The notes under the pieces: model-generated
What the model was told of the DNA's origin: nothing
Databases searched by the model: none
What the model saw: only the letters and a program-made list of their open reading frames with translations
In this document: positions 51,771 to 62,790 of the stretch, one piece after another
Layout of the letters: each line of letters begins with the position of its first letter
Position numbering within the stretch: the stretch's first letter is position 1
Made by a program: the position numbers and the translations under genes
NCBI RefSeq assembly: GCF_000264315.1
Contig: NZ_AJXU01000075.1
Coordinates: 1 to 64,000, forward strand
Direction: 5' to 3'
DNA length: 64,000 nt
Source: Rhodanobacter fulvus Jip2
GTDB lineage: Bacteria > Pseudomonadota > Gammaproteobacteria > Xanthomonadales > Rhodanobacteraceae

Positions 51771-53063
51771 TCAGGCACCCGCCGGGCGCATCACCTCGTC
51801 GAAACTCAGATCCAGGCTGGTGGTCTTGGCGTGCTCCGCCACCCACTCGGCCACCTGGTCTTCCATCACGCGATTCTGCAGCCCGGACATCAACTGGGGG
51901 TCGCCGTTGTAGAGTTCAATGACCTTTTCCGGCTCCTCGTAGGTCGAGGCAATCGCCGCCAGCTGCTCGGCGACGCGGGTACGGTCGATCTTGAGTTCCT
52001 GTTTGCGAGCGATCTCGCTCATCAGCAAGCCCGCGATCACGCGCTTGCGCGCCATCGGCATGGCCGACTCGACCAGCTGCGGCGGCGGCTGTTCGCCACG
52101 CGGCACGCTGTTGGCCGCCAGGTTCTGCGCCTCCGACCGCACCAGCATCGGCGGCACGTCGAGATTGCTGTGCGCCTCGGCGACTTTCTCCGCCACCTCG
52201 GACTTCAACCGGCCCATCAACGCGGCATTCAATTCCCGCTCGAGATTGGCACGCACTTCCTTGCGGAACGTCTCCAGGTTGCCGTCGGCAATGCCGAACA
52301 GCTTGGCAAACTCGCCGTCGACCTCGGGCAGGTTCTGCGCCTGCACCTTGATGATCTTGAAACTGACCTTGGCGGTCTTTCCAGCCAACGCCGGGTTGCG
52401 GAAATCAGCCGGAAACGCGACATCCGCCTCGAATTCGTCGTTGGCACTGCGGCCAAGCAGGGAATCATCCAGCGCCTTGAACAGGGTGCCCGAACCAAGC
52501 ACGCTGCCCGCACGCTCCAGGCCATCCGCCGGGAAGCGGTAGTCGTCTACCTTGGCGGCGTATTCGAACATCACGAAATCGCCCTCGATCGAGGCACGGG
52601 CAACGTCCTCGAAGCTGCGGCGCTGTTGACGCAGGGTTTCCAGCATCTTGTCGATATCGGCATCGGTGACGCTGGCTACGGTACGCGTGATCTCCAGCGC
52701 GGCCACATCGACCACCGGGAACTCGGGCATGATCTCGAACGTGGCGGTGTACGCAATCTCGCCGTCCACCGGCTCACCGGTGGTGTCGATCGCCGGATTC
52801 GCGATCGGCTGCAGTTTTTCCTGCGTCACCGCCTCGCGCAGCGTGCTGCCGATCAGGTCGGACAGAACCTCGCCACGAACCTGGCTGCCGAAGCGCTGCT
52901 TGATCACTGCGACCGGCACCTTGCCCGGCCGGAAGCCCTTCAAACGCACGGTGCGGCCCATTTCCGCGATACGTGCGCTCACCTGCGAATCGAAACGCTC
53001 CGCGGGAAACTTCACCGTGAGCTTGCGCTCGAGGGTGCCGATGTTCTCAACCGAAACCTGCAT
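51771..53063 (-). CDS. tig: Trigger factor
   Basis: 430-residue ribosome-bound chaperone/PPIase. The ribosome-binding loop GFRPGKVPVAVIKQRFG is present near residue 45; the middle FKBP-like domain (ASIEGDFVMFEYAAKVDDY ... FKIIKVQAQNLPEVD, about 150-240) and the C-terminal cradle follow. Start MQVSVENIGTLERKL at 53063. It leads the tig-clpP-clpX-lon block; tRNA-Leu lies 88 bases upstream on the same strand. Confidence 0.96.
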   Translation of the reverse strand: MQVSVENIGTLERKLTVKFPAERFDSQVSARIAEMGRTVRLKGFRPGKVPVAVIKQRFGSQVRGEVLSDLIGSTLREAVTQEKLQPIANPAIDTTGEPVDGEIAYTATFEIMPEFPVVDVAALEITRTVASVTDADIDKMLETLRQQRRSFEDVARASIEGDFVMFEYAAKVDDYRFPADGLERAGSVLGSGTLFKALDDSLLGRSANDEFEADVAFPADFRNPALAGKTAKVSFKIIKVQAQNLPEVDGEFAKLFGIADGNLETFRKEVRANLERELNAALMGRLKSEVAEKVAEAHSNLDVPPMLVRSEAQNLAANSVPRGEQPPPQLVESAMPMARKRVIAGLLMSEIARKQELKIDRTRVAEQLAAIASTYEEPEKVIELYNGDPQLMSGLQNRVMEDQVAEWVAEHAKTTSLDLSFDEVMRPAGA

Positions 53064-53150
53064 GACGTCTCCTGGTACTACCTGATGTATGGGCCTGCCA
53101 CAGGCACCATGGCGACTGTGCCACCGCAAATGGAAAAAACCAGCTTGGCA

Positions 53151-53235
53151 TGGTGCGAAAGGGGGGACTCGAACCCCCACGGGGTTAACCGCCAGATCCT
53201 AAATCTGGTGCGTCTACCAATTCCGCCACTCTCGC
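53151..53235 (-). tRNA. tRNA-Leu (TAG)
   Basis: 85-nt class II tRNA with encoded CCA. Acceptor GCGAGAG/CTTTCGC, anticodon loop TTTAGGA between CCAGA and TCTGG, variable arm TGGCGGTTAACCCCG. Separated from the upstream tRNA-Lys by a terminator; no convincing promoter was found for it (TTGACC present, poor -10). Confidence 0.95.
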
Positions 53236-53470
53236 CTTGCCGCAACTGGCGCAACAAAAACTTTGCCCCGGCGCACCGGTCAACGTCGACCCGGATACCG
53301 CCACCACCCCTTGTCCACCGATGGCATTCAGGCACTGGATAACGGGCCATTTTACGGTTGCCGCACCATGCAGCACAAGCACGCGAGACCGCTTGCGGGC
53401 CGCGCCTTCGCGCACGATGGCAGTCGCGCCCGCCTCCGTCGAATCCCCCGCCGCGGGCTGGACCGCATAT

Positions 53471-53508
53471 AAAAAAACAGGCACCTACGTTGCCGTGAGG
53501 TGCCTGTT
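53471..53508 (-). terminator. Terminator after tRNA-Lys
   Basis: CAGGCACCT (53478-53486) pairs with AGGTGCCTG (53498-53506), 11-base loop; T7 follows on the minus strand (complement of 53471-53477). Ends the Arg-Pro-Arg-His-Lys tRNA unit. Confidence 0.88.
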
Positions 53509-53513
53509 CTGAT

Positions 53514-53589
<76 letters not shown>

Positions 53590-53624
53590 ATGAACTGACG
53601 TGACGCCGGAACCGGGTTTGAAAC

Positions 53625-53702
53625 TGGGGTGGATGATGGGATTCGAACCCACGACAACCGGAATCACAATCCGGGACTCTAACCAGCTGAGCTACATCCA
53701 CC
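53625..53702 (-). tRNA. tRNA-His (GTG)
   Basis: 78 nt including the tRNA-His-specific extra G at the 5' end, opposite C73. Acceptor GTGGATG/CATCCAC, anticodon loop TTGTGAT, encoded CCA. Confidence 0.97.
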
Positions 53703-53716
53703 ATAAATCTTGCAAC

Positions 53717-53793
53717 TGGTGCGCCAGACAGGACTCGAACCTGCAACCGTCGGCTTAGAAGGCCGATGCTCTATCCGGTTGAGCTACAGGCGC
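53717..53793 (-). tRNA. tRNA-Arg (TCT)
   Basis: 77-nt cloverleaf with encoded CCA. Acceptor GCGCCTG/CTGGCGC (one mismatch-tolerant pair), anticodon loop CTTCTAA between TCGGC and GCCGA. Confidence 0.96.
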
Positions 53794-53817
53794 AGTCCCT
53801 ATGGCAGAACGTATCGC

Positions 53818-53894
53818 TGGTCGGGGCAGAGGGATTCGAACCCCCGACTTTTGCGTCCCAAACGCAACGCTCTACCAGACTGAGCTATACCCCG
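53818..53894 (-). tRNA. tRNA-Pro (TGG)
   Basis: 77-nt cloverleaf with encoded CCA. Acceptor CGGGGTA/TGCCCCG, anticodon loop TTTGGGA between TGCG and CGCA. Confidence 0.96.
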
Positions 53895-54072
53895 CTTTCG
53901 AATCCCCGGTTGATCAAACACCGAAGCCTTGAATTGTTACGGGTGACGCCTCGCCCAGTCAATCCGTGTCGAAGCACACCATGACATCTGGAGCCCCTTT
54001 CAACGACCGGCAAAAGCGCTTCCGTTCGTGAAAGGCACCGAGGTGCGAGCACCTCATCCAACAGTATAAAAA

Positions 54073-54149
54073 TGGTGCGCCCGGAGAGATTCGAACTCCC
54101 GACCACCTAGTTCGTAGCCAGGTACTCTATCCAACTGAGCTACGGGCGC
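54073..54149 (-). tRNA. tRNA-Arg (ACG)
   Basis: 77-nt cloverleaf with encoded CCA. Acceptor GCGCCCG/CGGGCGC, anticodon loop CTACGAA between CCTGG and CTAGG; A34 is expected to be edited to inosine. First gene of the tRNA unit; the 178 bases to tRNA-Pro hold no gene. Confidence 0.97.
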
Positions 54150-54216
54150 ACTGAAAAAAATTTTCATTTCACCGCTGCCGTGTTTGGGACACCGAGGCGG
54201 TGAAGCGAGAAGCGGA

Positions 54217-54245
54217 ATTATTCAGATTCCGTCGTCGTGCGTCAA
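54217..54245 (-). promoter_or_regulatory. Sigma-70 promoter of the tRNA-Arg-Pro-Arg-His-Lys unit
   Basis: On the minus strand TTGACG (complement of 54240-54245), exactly 17 bases, then AATAAT (complement of 54217-54222). An A/T-rich UP-element-like stretch (AATAAAAAATTTC) lies just upstream. The first tRNA begins about 68 bases downstream of the -10. The gap 54150-54396 holds no gene. Confidence 0.85.
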
Positions 54246-54396
54246 CCTTTTTCGTGAAATTTTTTATTGCGCGTCATTCGACGTCAATGAATTTGAGGTA
54301 CGTCGCAGCCGAAACGTGCCGAAGTTACGCAACCAAGACCGTGACACGACAGTACCCGGGCGCGCCAGCATGACCGCGCCCGTTTGGCCGTCCATT

Positions 54397-56347
<1,951 letters not shown>

Positions 56348-56355
<8 letters not shown>

Positions 56356-57001
56356 GCACGGTTCTCGCCGGTGACGCGGCGGAAGGCTTGCGGCCTACCG
56401 CCAGCGCGTAGACCTCGCGCGACCGGGCGCGCGAGGCTTTGGGTTTACGCATCGTTACGCGGGTGAATTCCGCGCGCAAGTTGCGCAGGTAAACGTCGAA
56501 TCCGGCTCCCTGGAACAACTTGATCAGGAACGAGCCGCCTGGCTTGAGCCACTGCTTGCTGAAATCGAGCGCCAGCTCAGCCAGAACCATGGCACGAATC
56601 TGGTCGGCCAGCGCCACACCACTCATATTGGGGGCCAGATCGCACAGTACAAGATCCAGCTTCTGCCCTTCCAGACGCGATTCCAGCTCGCGCAGGACGG
56701 ATTCCTCGCGGAAATCGCCCTGCAGGAAATCGACGCCGGCGATGCTCTGCATGGGCAGGATATCGAGCGCCAGCACCTTGCCGGTGTCGCCCAGCCGGTT
56801 GCGCACCAACTGTGACCAGCTGCCTGGCGCGGCGCCAAGATCGACCACGTTGATGCCCGGCTTGAGCAGGTGGTCGCGATCGATCAACTCCTCGAGCTTG
56901 TAGACCGCGCGCGAACGCAAGCCGGCCGCCTGGGCCTTCTTCACATATTCGTCTTTGAAATGTTCGCGCAGCCAGACGGCGCTGCTCTTGCTGCGGGCCA
57001 T
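56348..57001 (-). CDS. rlmE: 23S rRNA (uridine2552-2'-O)-methyltransferase RlmE
   Basis: 217-residue methyltransferase (FtsJ/RrmJ) forming Um2552 late in 50S assembly. The catalytic K-D-K residues lie in [25 protein letters not shown] and [13 protein letters not shown] motif I is [16 protein letters not shown] 57001 ([15 protein letters not shown]) is used; a longer reading is not family-like. Overlaps ftsH by 8 bases, divergent from yhbY with 80 bases between. Confidence 0.96.
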
Positions 57002-57081
57002 GTCGTCGATGGTCACTTGTGGGGAGCTGGAGGGCGCATGATACCCTTTGCGGTTCCCCCACCGCGAATCGGCCACCCCGC

Positions 57082-57378
57082 ATGCCCCTCTCATCTTCGC
57101 AGAGCCGCTACCTGCGCAGCCTTGCGCACGACCTCAGCCCCGTGGTCCTGCTCGGCAACAAGGGAGCCACCGAAGCGGTGGTGAAGGAGCTGAACCAGGC
57201 GCTGGATATCCACGAACTGGTCAAGGTCAAGCTGTCCGGCGGCGACAAGGACGAACGGCAGGCACAAATCGATGTGCTGACCGGCGGCACGCAGGCCGAA
57301 AAGATCCACCAGATCGGTCACGTCGTGGTGCTGTTTCGCCGCAACGCCGACGAGCCCAAAATCGCCTTGCCCCGTTAA
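57082..57378 (+). CDS. yhbY: CRM-domain RNA-binding protein YhbY
   Basis: 98-residue protein composed of one CRM domain with the GxxG-type loop in VVLLGNKGATEAVV and KVKLSGGDKDER. YhbY associates with pre-50S ribosomal particles in E. coli. Start ATG 57082 (MPLSSSQSRYLRSLAHDL). Divergent from rlmE, the usual arrangement, and followed by the Mth938-domain gene after 14 bases. Confidence 0.93.
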   Translation: MPLSSSQSRYLRSLAHDLSPVVLLGNKGATEAVVKELNQALDIHELVKVKLSGGDKDERQAQIDVLTGGTQAEKIHQIGHVVVLFRRNADEPKIALPR

Positions 57379-57392
57379 CGCAGGAGGATCCG

Positions 57393-57782
57393 ATGGATCT
57401 CTCGCTGGATCGCCCCGACGATTACCTTTACGTGCGCCACGTGGACGTCGGCGCCATCACCCTGGCCGATCGGGAACTGCAGCGCAGCTTCCTGCTCGCG
57501 CCGAACCAGGTTGTCGAAAACTGGCCGGTGGAAAACGCCAGCGCGCTTGCGGCTGATCACGTCGAGACCTTGCTCGCGTTGCAGCCGGAGCTGGTGCTGC
57601 TGGGCACCGGGGCGCGACAGGTCTTCCCTGCCGCGGCCTTCATGGCCGGCTTTCTGCGCAAGGGCGTGGGTATCGAGGTGATGGACAATGCGGCGGCCGC
57701 ACGCACATACAACCTGCTGGCCGGTGAAGGGCGCCGGGTGCTTGCCGCGTTCATTCTTGGTGGCGCCGCCACGGTTTCCTGA
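57393..57782 (+). CDS. Mth938-like (DUF498) domain protein
   Basis: 129-residue single-domain protein of the Mth938/NDUFAF3 family. Family blocks: LAPNQVVENWPVENASALAADHVETLLAL, ELVLLGTGARQVFP, GIEVMDNAAAARTYNLLAGEGRRVLAAFIL. The relatives include a mitochondrial complex I assembly factor; bacterial function is not established. A strong AGGAGG lies eight bases before the ATG. Co-transcribed with yhbY. Confidence 0.9.
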   Translation: MDLSLDRPDDYLYVRHVDVGAITLADRELQRSFLLAPNQVVENWPVENASALAADHVETLLALQPELVLLGTGARQVFPAAAFMAGFLRKGVGIEVMDNAAAARTYNLLAGEGRRVLAAFILGGAATVS

Positions 57783-57803
57783 CCGCCAGCCTGGCGCCGG
57801 CGA

Positions 57804-58769
57804 TCATTGCGCCGGCAGGTACCTCAGCGGATCCACCGGGTTTCCGTCCTTGCGGATCTGGAACTGCAGCTCGTTGCGGCTGGCGCCGGTGGAGCCCATC
57901 TCGGCAATCTGCTGGCCTGCGCTGACGTGCTGCCCTTCCTTGACCAGCCGCTTGCGGTTGTGGCCATAGGCGGAAAGATAGCTGTCGCTGTGCTTGATGA
58001 TCACCAGCTCGCCGTAGCCCACCAGTCCATTGCCGCTGTAGACCACCACGCCGCCCGCTGCCGCGCGCACGGGTTCGCCCGAATTGCCGGCGATCTCGAT
58101 GCCTGGAATGGCATCGCTGGCCTTGAACCGCTTGATTACCGAACCTGATGCCGGCCAACGCCAGGTGATGCCGCCGGCCGAATGCGAGGCACCCACGGCA
58201 GCAGGCGGAGCCGCCGGAGGCAGGCTGGGCGGCGCAGCCTCACCGGCGACAGGTACGGCGGCAACCGTGGCCGATTGAACCGTACCGGCCCCAACCGCCC
58301 CCGCGACTGGTGTCGTGGCCGGCACAGGCGTGGCGGTAGCGGGCGGAATCGTCTGGAATACCGGTGCCGATGCCACAGCCGTAGCTGGCGGTGACGACGG
58401 CGCGGCCGGCGCGGCGGCGGCTGCCGGGGGCGACAGTTTCAATGTCTGGCCAGGCCAGATGGTGAACGGCGCGGCGACACCGTTCCACTGGGCCAGATCG
58501 CGAAAGTCGACGCCGCTGCGGAATGCGATCGAATACAGCGTGTCGCCATGCGCCACGACATACGTGCCACCCGGAATGGGCGTACGGGCCGGAGGCGCAA
58601 CCGTCGATGCCACTGGAGCCCTGGTCGATACCGCGGGAGCTGTCGTGGGGGCCTGGCCGGCGGCCGGCTCGAACACCACCGAACTGCGCATGGTTCCGCA
58701 ACCGGCCAAGGCCAGCGTCGCGAGCGAGACGAAGAACAGGTGCGGCATTCGATTCATGGTCATCAGCAT
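57804..58769 (-). CDS. nlpD: NlpD-like LysM/M23 lipoprotein
   Basis: About 321-residue outer-membrane lipoprotein: signal peptide with lipobox LAGC, one LysM (TYVVAHGDTLYSIAFRSGVDFRDLAQWN), a long Ala/Pro/Thr-rich linker (about 105-210) and a C-terminal M23 (LytM) domain (about 220-320; GIEIAGNSGEPVRAAAGGVVVYSG, HSDSYLSAYGHN). The zinc-binding HxxxD residues of active M23 enzymes are replaced (GIEIAGN in place of HxGxD), as in the amidase activators NlpD/EnvC. Several ATGs (58769, 58763, 58757) could start it. Order surE-pcm-yqaA-nlpD is retained; rpoS does not follow. Confidence 0.88.
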   Translation of the reverse strand: MLMTMNRMPHLFFVSLATLALAGCGTMRSSVVFEPAAGQAPTTAPAVSTRAPVASTVAPPARTPIPGGTYVVAHGDTLYSIAFRSGVDFRDLAQWNGVAAPFTIWPGQTLKLSPPAAAAAPAAPSSPPATAVASAPVFQTIPPATATPVPATTPVAGAVGAGTVQSATVAAVPVAGEAAPPSLPPAAPPAAVGASHSAGGITWRWPASGSVIKRFKASDAIPGIEIAGNSGEPVRAAAGGVVVYSGNGLVGYGELVIIKHSDSYLSAYGHNRKRLVKEGQHVSAGQQIAEMGSTGASRNELQFQIRKDGNPVDPLRYLPAQ

Positions 58770-58804
58770 AACGAGCCGTCCACTCCTTTTCATGATGCGC
58801 CGGT

Positions 58805-59410
58805 TCAACGCAACAACCACCATCCCAACAATGCAGCAAGCACGATCAGCGCCGCCCAGCCGAACCACTCGATGTACTTGTGCAGAATGCGTTCGGCGCG
58901 ATCACCGAAGAAGCGGATCAGCAAAGCCAGCAACCAGACCCGCTTGCCGCGCCCCAGCGCCATGCACGCCAGGAACGGCAGGATCGGCACACCCACGATA
59001 CCCGACGCCCAGGTGATGAATTTCATCGGCACCACCGGCTGCAGGGCGGCCAGGATCAGCACGCCGAACATGCCCCAGTGATGGGTTGCCATCTGGGTTC
59101 GCAGCACCTCCACGCCGTGCTCGATCGGCGCCAGGAAATGCAGCGCTTCCAGCGCGGGTTTCAGGGCGTGGAAGGCCCAGTGACCCAGCAGATAACCCAC
59201 CAGCGCGCCGAGCAGCGAGAACAGCAGGCTGATGTTCGCGAAATGGAACGCCCGCTGCCGCTTGCCCAGCATCATCGGTGCCAGCATCACTTCCGGCGGA
59301 ATCGGGAAGATGAACGCCTCGACGAAACTCAGGCCGGACAGGTAATAGACCGCGCGCGGCTCGCGCGCCCACACCAGCGCACGGGCGTAAAGCCGCTCGA
59401 ACAGGCGCAT
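58805..59410 (-). CDS. yqaA: YqaA family membrane protein (DedA-like/SNARE-associated)
   Basis: 201-residue inner-membrane protein. VYYLSGLSFVEAFIFPIPPEVMLAPMML is the family signature (E...F..PPE), with further helices (ISLLFSLLGALVGYLLGHW, FGVLILAALQPVVPMKFITWASG and a C-terminal AALIVLAALLGWWLL). DedA-superfamily proteins act as lipid or undecaprenyl-phosphate flippases; YqaA itself is uncharacterised. Its ATG shares one base with the pcm stop (TGATG). Confidence 0.87.
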   Translation of the reverse strand: MRLFERLYARALVWAREPRAVYYLSGLSFVEAFIFPIPPEVMLAPMMLGKRQRAFHFANISLLFSLLGALVGYLLGHWAFHALKPALEALHFLAPIEHGVEVLRTQMATHHWGMFGVLILAALQPVVPMKFITWASGIVGVPILPFLACMALGRGKRVWLLALLIRFFGDRAERILHKYIEWFGWAALIVLAALLGWWLLR

Positions 59411-60060
59411 CAGCCGATCCCGCCAAGCAGGGGCACGAAACTCACGGCACCCAGTTCTTCCTGGATGAAATCGCCCTGCCCGTCGCCACGCAGGCGAATC
59501 AGCGTCTGGCTGCTGGGCGAACCCACCGGTGCCACCAGCACGCCCGTGGGGGTCAGTTGGTCGAGAATGCGGGTGGGCACGGTATCTCCTGCAGCGGTGA
59601 GGATGATGGCGTCGAACGGCGCCTCGTCGGCCCAACCCAATTTGCCGTCGTCGTGCTTGGAGCGCACGTTGGGCAGCCCGAGCTGCCGAAAACGTCGCCG
59701 CGCCTGGCGCAGCAATTCCTCGATCCGCTCCACCGTGAACAATTGCGGCACCAGCGCCGCCAGCACCACCGCCTGGTAGCCCGAACCGGTGCCGATCTCC
59801 AGCACCTTGCGCGGCATGCCCCCTTTGGCGTCGAACGATTCCAGCAGCGCCTCGGTCATCCGCGCCACGACCCACGGCTGCGAAATGGTCTGACCGTGGC
59901 CGATCGGCAACGCCGTGTTTTCGTAGGCGCGCGCATGCAGCGCCTGGTCGATGAAATGATGCCGTGGCGTGTTGCGGATCACTTCGATCACGCGCGGGTC
60001 ACGGATGCCGGCATCTTTCAGACTGTTGGCCAGCCTGTCGCGCGCACGCTGCGAAGTCAT
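59410..60060 (-). CDS. pcm: Protein-L-isoaspartate O-methyltransferase
   Basis: 216-residue repair enzyme that methylates isoaspartyl residues in damaged proteins. Contains [41 protein letters not shown] (family N-terminal block) and SAM motif [17 protein letters not shown]; ends [12 protein letters not shown] 60060 ([19 protein letters not shown]) fits the family; GTG 60105 would add 15 unconserved residues. Between surE and yqaA. Confidence 0.95.
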   Translation of the reverse strand: MTSQRARDRLANSLKDAGIRDPRVIEVIRNTPRHHFIDQALHARAYENTALPIGHGQTISQPWVVARMTEALLESFDAKGGMPRKVLEIGTGSGYQAVVLAALVPQLFTVERIEELLRQARRRFRQLGLPNVRSKHDDGKLGWADEAPFDAIILTAAGDTVPTRILDQLTPTGVLVAPVGSPSSQTLIRLRGDGQGDFIQEELGAVSFVPLLGGIG

Positions 60061-60108
60061 GCCTTCGCCCTTGAAGGCCGCGGCTGGCAGAGGATAGGGA
60101 TTCACCGT

Positions 60109-60906
60109 TCAAACAACCTCATGTTGGGTGGCGGATCCGTCCGCCAGATCATCGGTCAACGCCTGCATCCAGCTGCTGACTTTCTCCAGCGCCTGGAACC
60201 GGGTCAGGTCCACGTGGATGGGCGTGACCGAAACAAAGCCACGGCGCACCGCATCGAAATCCGTCCCCGGTCCGGCATCATCAACCTCACCCGCCGGCCC
60301 GATCCACCAGATCGGACGGCCGCGCGGGTCAGCCCGCAACACGGACGGCGCCGAACGATGGCGGCGGCCAAGCCGGGTGACCTCGAAACCGGCGATCTCC
60401 TTCCACGGCAGGTCGGGCACGTTCACGTTGAGAATCGTATCGGCCGGCAGCGGATCGACCAGCAAGCGCTGCATCAGCAACAGCACCGCGCGCGCCGCCG
60501 ATTCGTAATGCGTCCCCTGGTGGTCGCTGCTGACCAGCGAGACGGCAATGGCCGGCAACCCCAGGAAACGCCCCTCCATCGCCGCCGACACCGTGCCCGA
60601 ATAGATCACGTCGTCGCCGAGATTGGCCGAGTTGTTGATGCCCGACACCACGATATCCGGCTCATCCTGCAGCAGCCCCGACAACGCCAGATGGACACAA
60701 TCGGTGGGCGTGCCAGCCACGCGGTAATAGCCGTCGCCCATCGGCAGTACACGCACCGGCGCGTCGAGGGTCAGCGAATTGCTGGCGCCGGAGCGGTCGC
60801 GGTCCGGCGCCACCACGGTCACGGTGCCGACCGTGCCCAGGCAATCGGCCAGCACGCGGATGCCCGGTGCATCCACGCCATCATCGTTGCTTACCAGAAC
60901 TCGCAT
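60109..60906 (-). CDS. surE: 5'/3'-nucleotidase SurE
   Basis: 265-residue metal-dependent phosphatase acting on nucleoside monophosphates and polyphosphate. N-terminal [16 protein letters not shown] carries the DD metal site; [17 protein letters not shown] and [27 protein letters not shown] are diagnostic. ATG 60906. First gene of the surE-pcm-yqaA-nlpD run. Confidence 0.96.
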   Translation of the reverse strand: MRVLVSNDDGVDAPGIRVLADCLGTVGTVTVVAPDRDRSGASNSLTLDAPVRVLPMGDGYYRVAGTPTDCVHLALSGLLQDEPDIVVSGINNSANLGDDVIYSGTVSAAMEGRFLGLPAIAVSLVSSDHQGTHYESAARAVLLLMQRLLVDPLPADTILNVNVPDLPWKEIAGFEVTRLGRRHRSAPSVLRADPRGRPIWWIGPAGEVDDAGPGTDFDAVRRGFVSVTPIHVDLTRFQALEKVSSWMQALTDDLADGSATQHEVV

Positions 60907-61100
60907 GCTGATCCGTAGGAAACCGTTGAGCTGCAGCCGCCGAACCGGTGGGAGGGACGAGCCGGGCAAGCTGCCGGGCCACAAAATTTCCACCAGACAC
61001 GTTTATCCAGCGCGATGCGCTCCAAGCGTTCAAGTCTACCGTAGCGAGGCCACGCATTCACATGGCGCCGGTCCGCGGTGCGACGCATTACCATGGCCGC

Positions 61101-61643
61101 ATGAAACGCCAGCCCGCGCCGATCAGCGATGACGACAGCCGCCTGTTTCGCGAGGCGATCGGCGGCACGCGGCCGCTCGAAGCGGTGGCCGCGCCCCCGG
61201 CGGCGGCAAAGCCGGCGCCCTACCCACGCATGTTCGAGGCCGACGAGGCGGCGGTGGCAGGCGATCTGCTAAAGCTCGACTTCGACCCTGCCGCCCTCGA
61301 AGTGGGCGAGGAACTGAGCTATCTGCGCGACGGCTATTCACCCAGGCTGCTGCGGCAACTCAAACGCGGCCAGTTCAGCGTGCAGGATCACATCGACCTG
61401 CACCAGATGAATGCCGCCGCAGCCCAGAGCAGCATCGTGGATTTTCTGGCCGAGGCGCGACGGGAAGGCTGGCGCTGCGTGCGCATCGTGCACGGAAAAG
61501 GTTTGCGTTCGCGCGCAGCGGGTCCGGTATTGAAAGCGCTCACCGATCGCCTGCTGCGTCGACGGGACGATGTGATCGCCTTCGCATCGGCGCGGCCGGC
61601 ATTGGGCGGCACGGGCGCGGTAGTCGTTTTGCTCAAGCGCTAA
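61101..61643 (+). CDS. Smr-domain protein (SmrA-like)
   Basis: 180-residue protein with a C-terminal Smr domain (about 95-178): IDLHQMNAAAAQSSIVDFLAEA, RIVHGKGLRS and the final GGTGAVVVLLKR. Bacterial SmrA/B-type proteins are RNA or DNA endonucleases (SmrB cleaves mRNA between collided ribosomes). The N-terminal 90 residues have the DDDSRLFREAIGGTRPL motif typical of SmrA/YdaL. The LDxH-type catalytic motif here is DLHQM. Divergent from surE. Confidence 0.88.
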   Translation: MKRQPAPISDDDSRLFREAIGGTRPLEAVAAPPAAAKPAPYPRMFEADEAAVAGDLLKLDFDPAALEVGEELSYLRDGYSPRLLRQLKRGQFSVQDHIDLHQMNAAAAQSSIVDFLAEARREGWRCVRIVHGKGLRSRAAGPVLKALTDRLLRRRDDVIAFASARPALGGTGAVVVLLKR

Positions 61644-61666
61644 GGGAAAGCTGCACCATGCGGATG

Positions 61667-61741
61667 GTGGGAGCGACTTCAGTCGCGATGCTCTTGCTCT
61701 GGGGCTCCAAGGCAAAAGAGCAGCGCGAATGAAACCGCCCC
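61667..61741. repeat. REP pair of the GGGAGCGACTTCAGTCGCGA family, degenerate
   Basis: The left unit (from 61667) is close to the perfect copy at 4264-4290; the right unit (about 61713-61741) is an inverted, diverged copy. It lies between the convergent Smr and truD genes and reaches the truD stop codon. Confidence 0.75.
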
Positions 61742-62751
61742 TACATCACGGCGGCGAGTTCGCGCACCACCACGGTGGCGTAGGCGCCAGCGGGCAATTC
61801 GAAGACCAGCTCGAGCGCGTCGTCAGCGAGCCAGCGCCACTTCAGATCGTGCGGCAGCAAGCGCAGCGGGCGACGCTCCTGATCCATGCGCGCCGCCGCC
61901 AGCCCGTCGGCCAAGTCCTGGTGCGCGGCGCCGATCTCGCGCTCCAGCGCACCGGCTTCATCCTGCGTGGGCGGTTCGCCCTGCCCCCACAGCGGACCCG
62001 AGGGATGGATGTCGCCGCGGGCCAGACGTTCGGCCAGCACCGCGGTGAAAGGCTCCGGCCCGAACCACGAGCGTGAGCCGGCCAGCGACCAGATCTCGCC
62101 CGCCAGCGGCGTGTCCCACGCCTGCCGCTCGACCCGCGCGGCCAGCACCTCGTTGAATATCTGCGAGCGCGCGGCGGACAGCAGGAACGAGCGCTTGCTG
62201 CGTTCCACCCTGCGCCCCGCGAACATCGCCCGCGCCTGCGCCACATTGCCGCCTTCGCGGCCGAAGCGCTGCTCGCCGTAATAGTTGGGCACGCCGCGCG
62301 CGGCGATCTGCTGCAGCACCTGTTCGGCCGCCTCGCGATCGCCCTGCACCTCGCGCAACACCAGCACGAAGCGATTGCCGCGCAACGCGCCGCGCTTGAG
62401 TTTGCGCGAATGGCGCGTGGCCGCCAGCACTTTCACTTCCGCATGCGGGAAGGTCGACCAATCCGGATCGGGCTTGCCCGCCAGTTGCAGGGAAAACGTC
62501 TGCCGGGTGACCGCGTGGCGATCCTTCAGGCCCGCGTAACCCACCGCGACCGGTGCCACCCCGGCGAACCGGGCCAGCTCGCGGGCCACCCAGTCGGTAT
62601 TGGCGCCACGTTTCTCCACCCACAACAGGACATGCTCGCCGGCGCCGTCGGCGTCATAGCCGAGGATTTCCTCCACCTGAAAATCCTCCGGGCTGGCACG
62701 CAGCCGCGCGGTCAAGGGTGGAGTGCCGCAGGCGTAAGGGAGTTCGGACAT
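61741..62751 (-). CDS. truD: tRNA pseudouridine(13) synthase TruD
   Basis: 336-residue pseudouridine synthase for tRNA-Glu position 13. Catalytic Asp in VGYAGLKDRHAVTRQTFS; family blocks EDFQVEEILGY, HVLLWVEKRGANTDWV, GVPNYYGEQRFGREGGN and RSFLLSAARSQIFNEVLAARV. Length is normal. Transcribed downstream of mgtE after 39 bases; the ispF gene that often precedes truD is not here. Confidence 0.95.
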   Translation of the reverse strand: MSELPYACGTPPLTARLRASPEDFQVEEILGYDADGAGEHVLLWVEKRGANTDWVARELARFAGVAPVAVGYAGLKDRHAVTRQTFSLQLAGKPDPDWSTFPHAEVKVLAATRHSRKLKRGALRGNRFVLVLREVQGDREAAEQVLQQIAARGVPNYYGEQRFGREGGNVAQARAMFAGRRVERSKRSFLLSAARSQIFNEVLAARVERQAWDTPLAGEIWSLAGSRSWFGPEPFTAVLAERLARGDIHPSGPLWGQGEPPTQDEAGALEREIGAAHQDLADGLAAARMDQERRPLRLLPHDLKWRWLADDALELVFELPAGAYATVVVRELAAVM

Positions 62752-62790
62752 GAATATCCAGAGTGCGTGGTGCAGGCAGCGGACGCTGCG

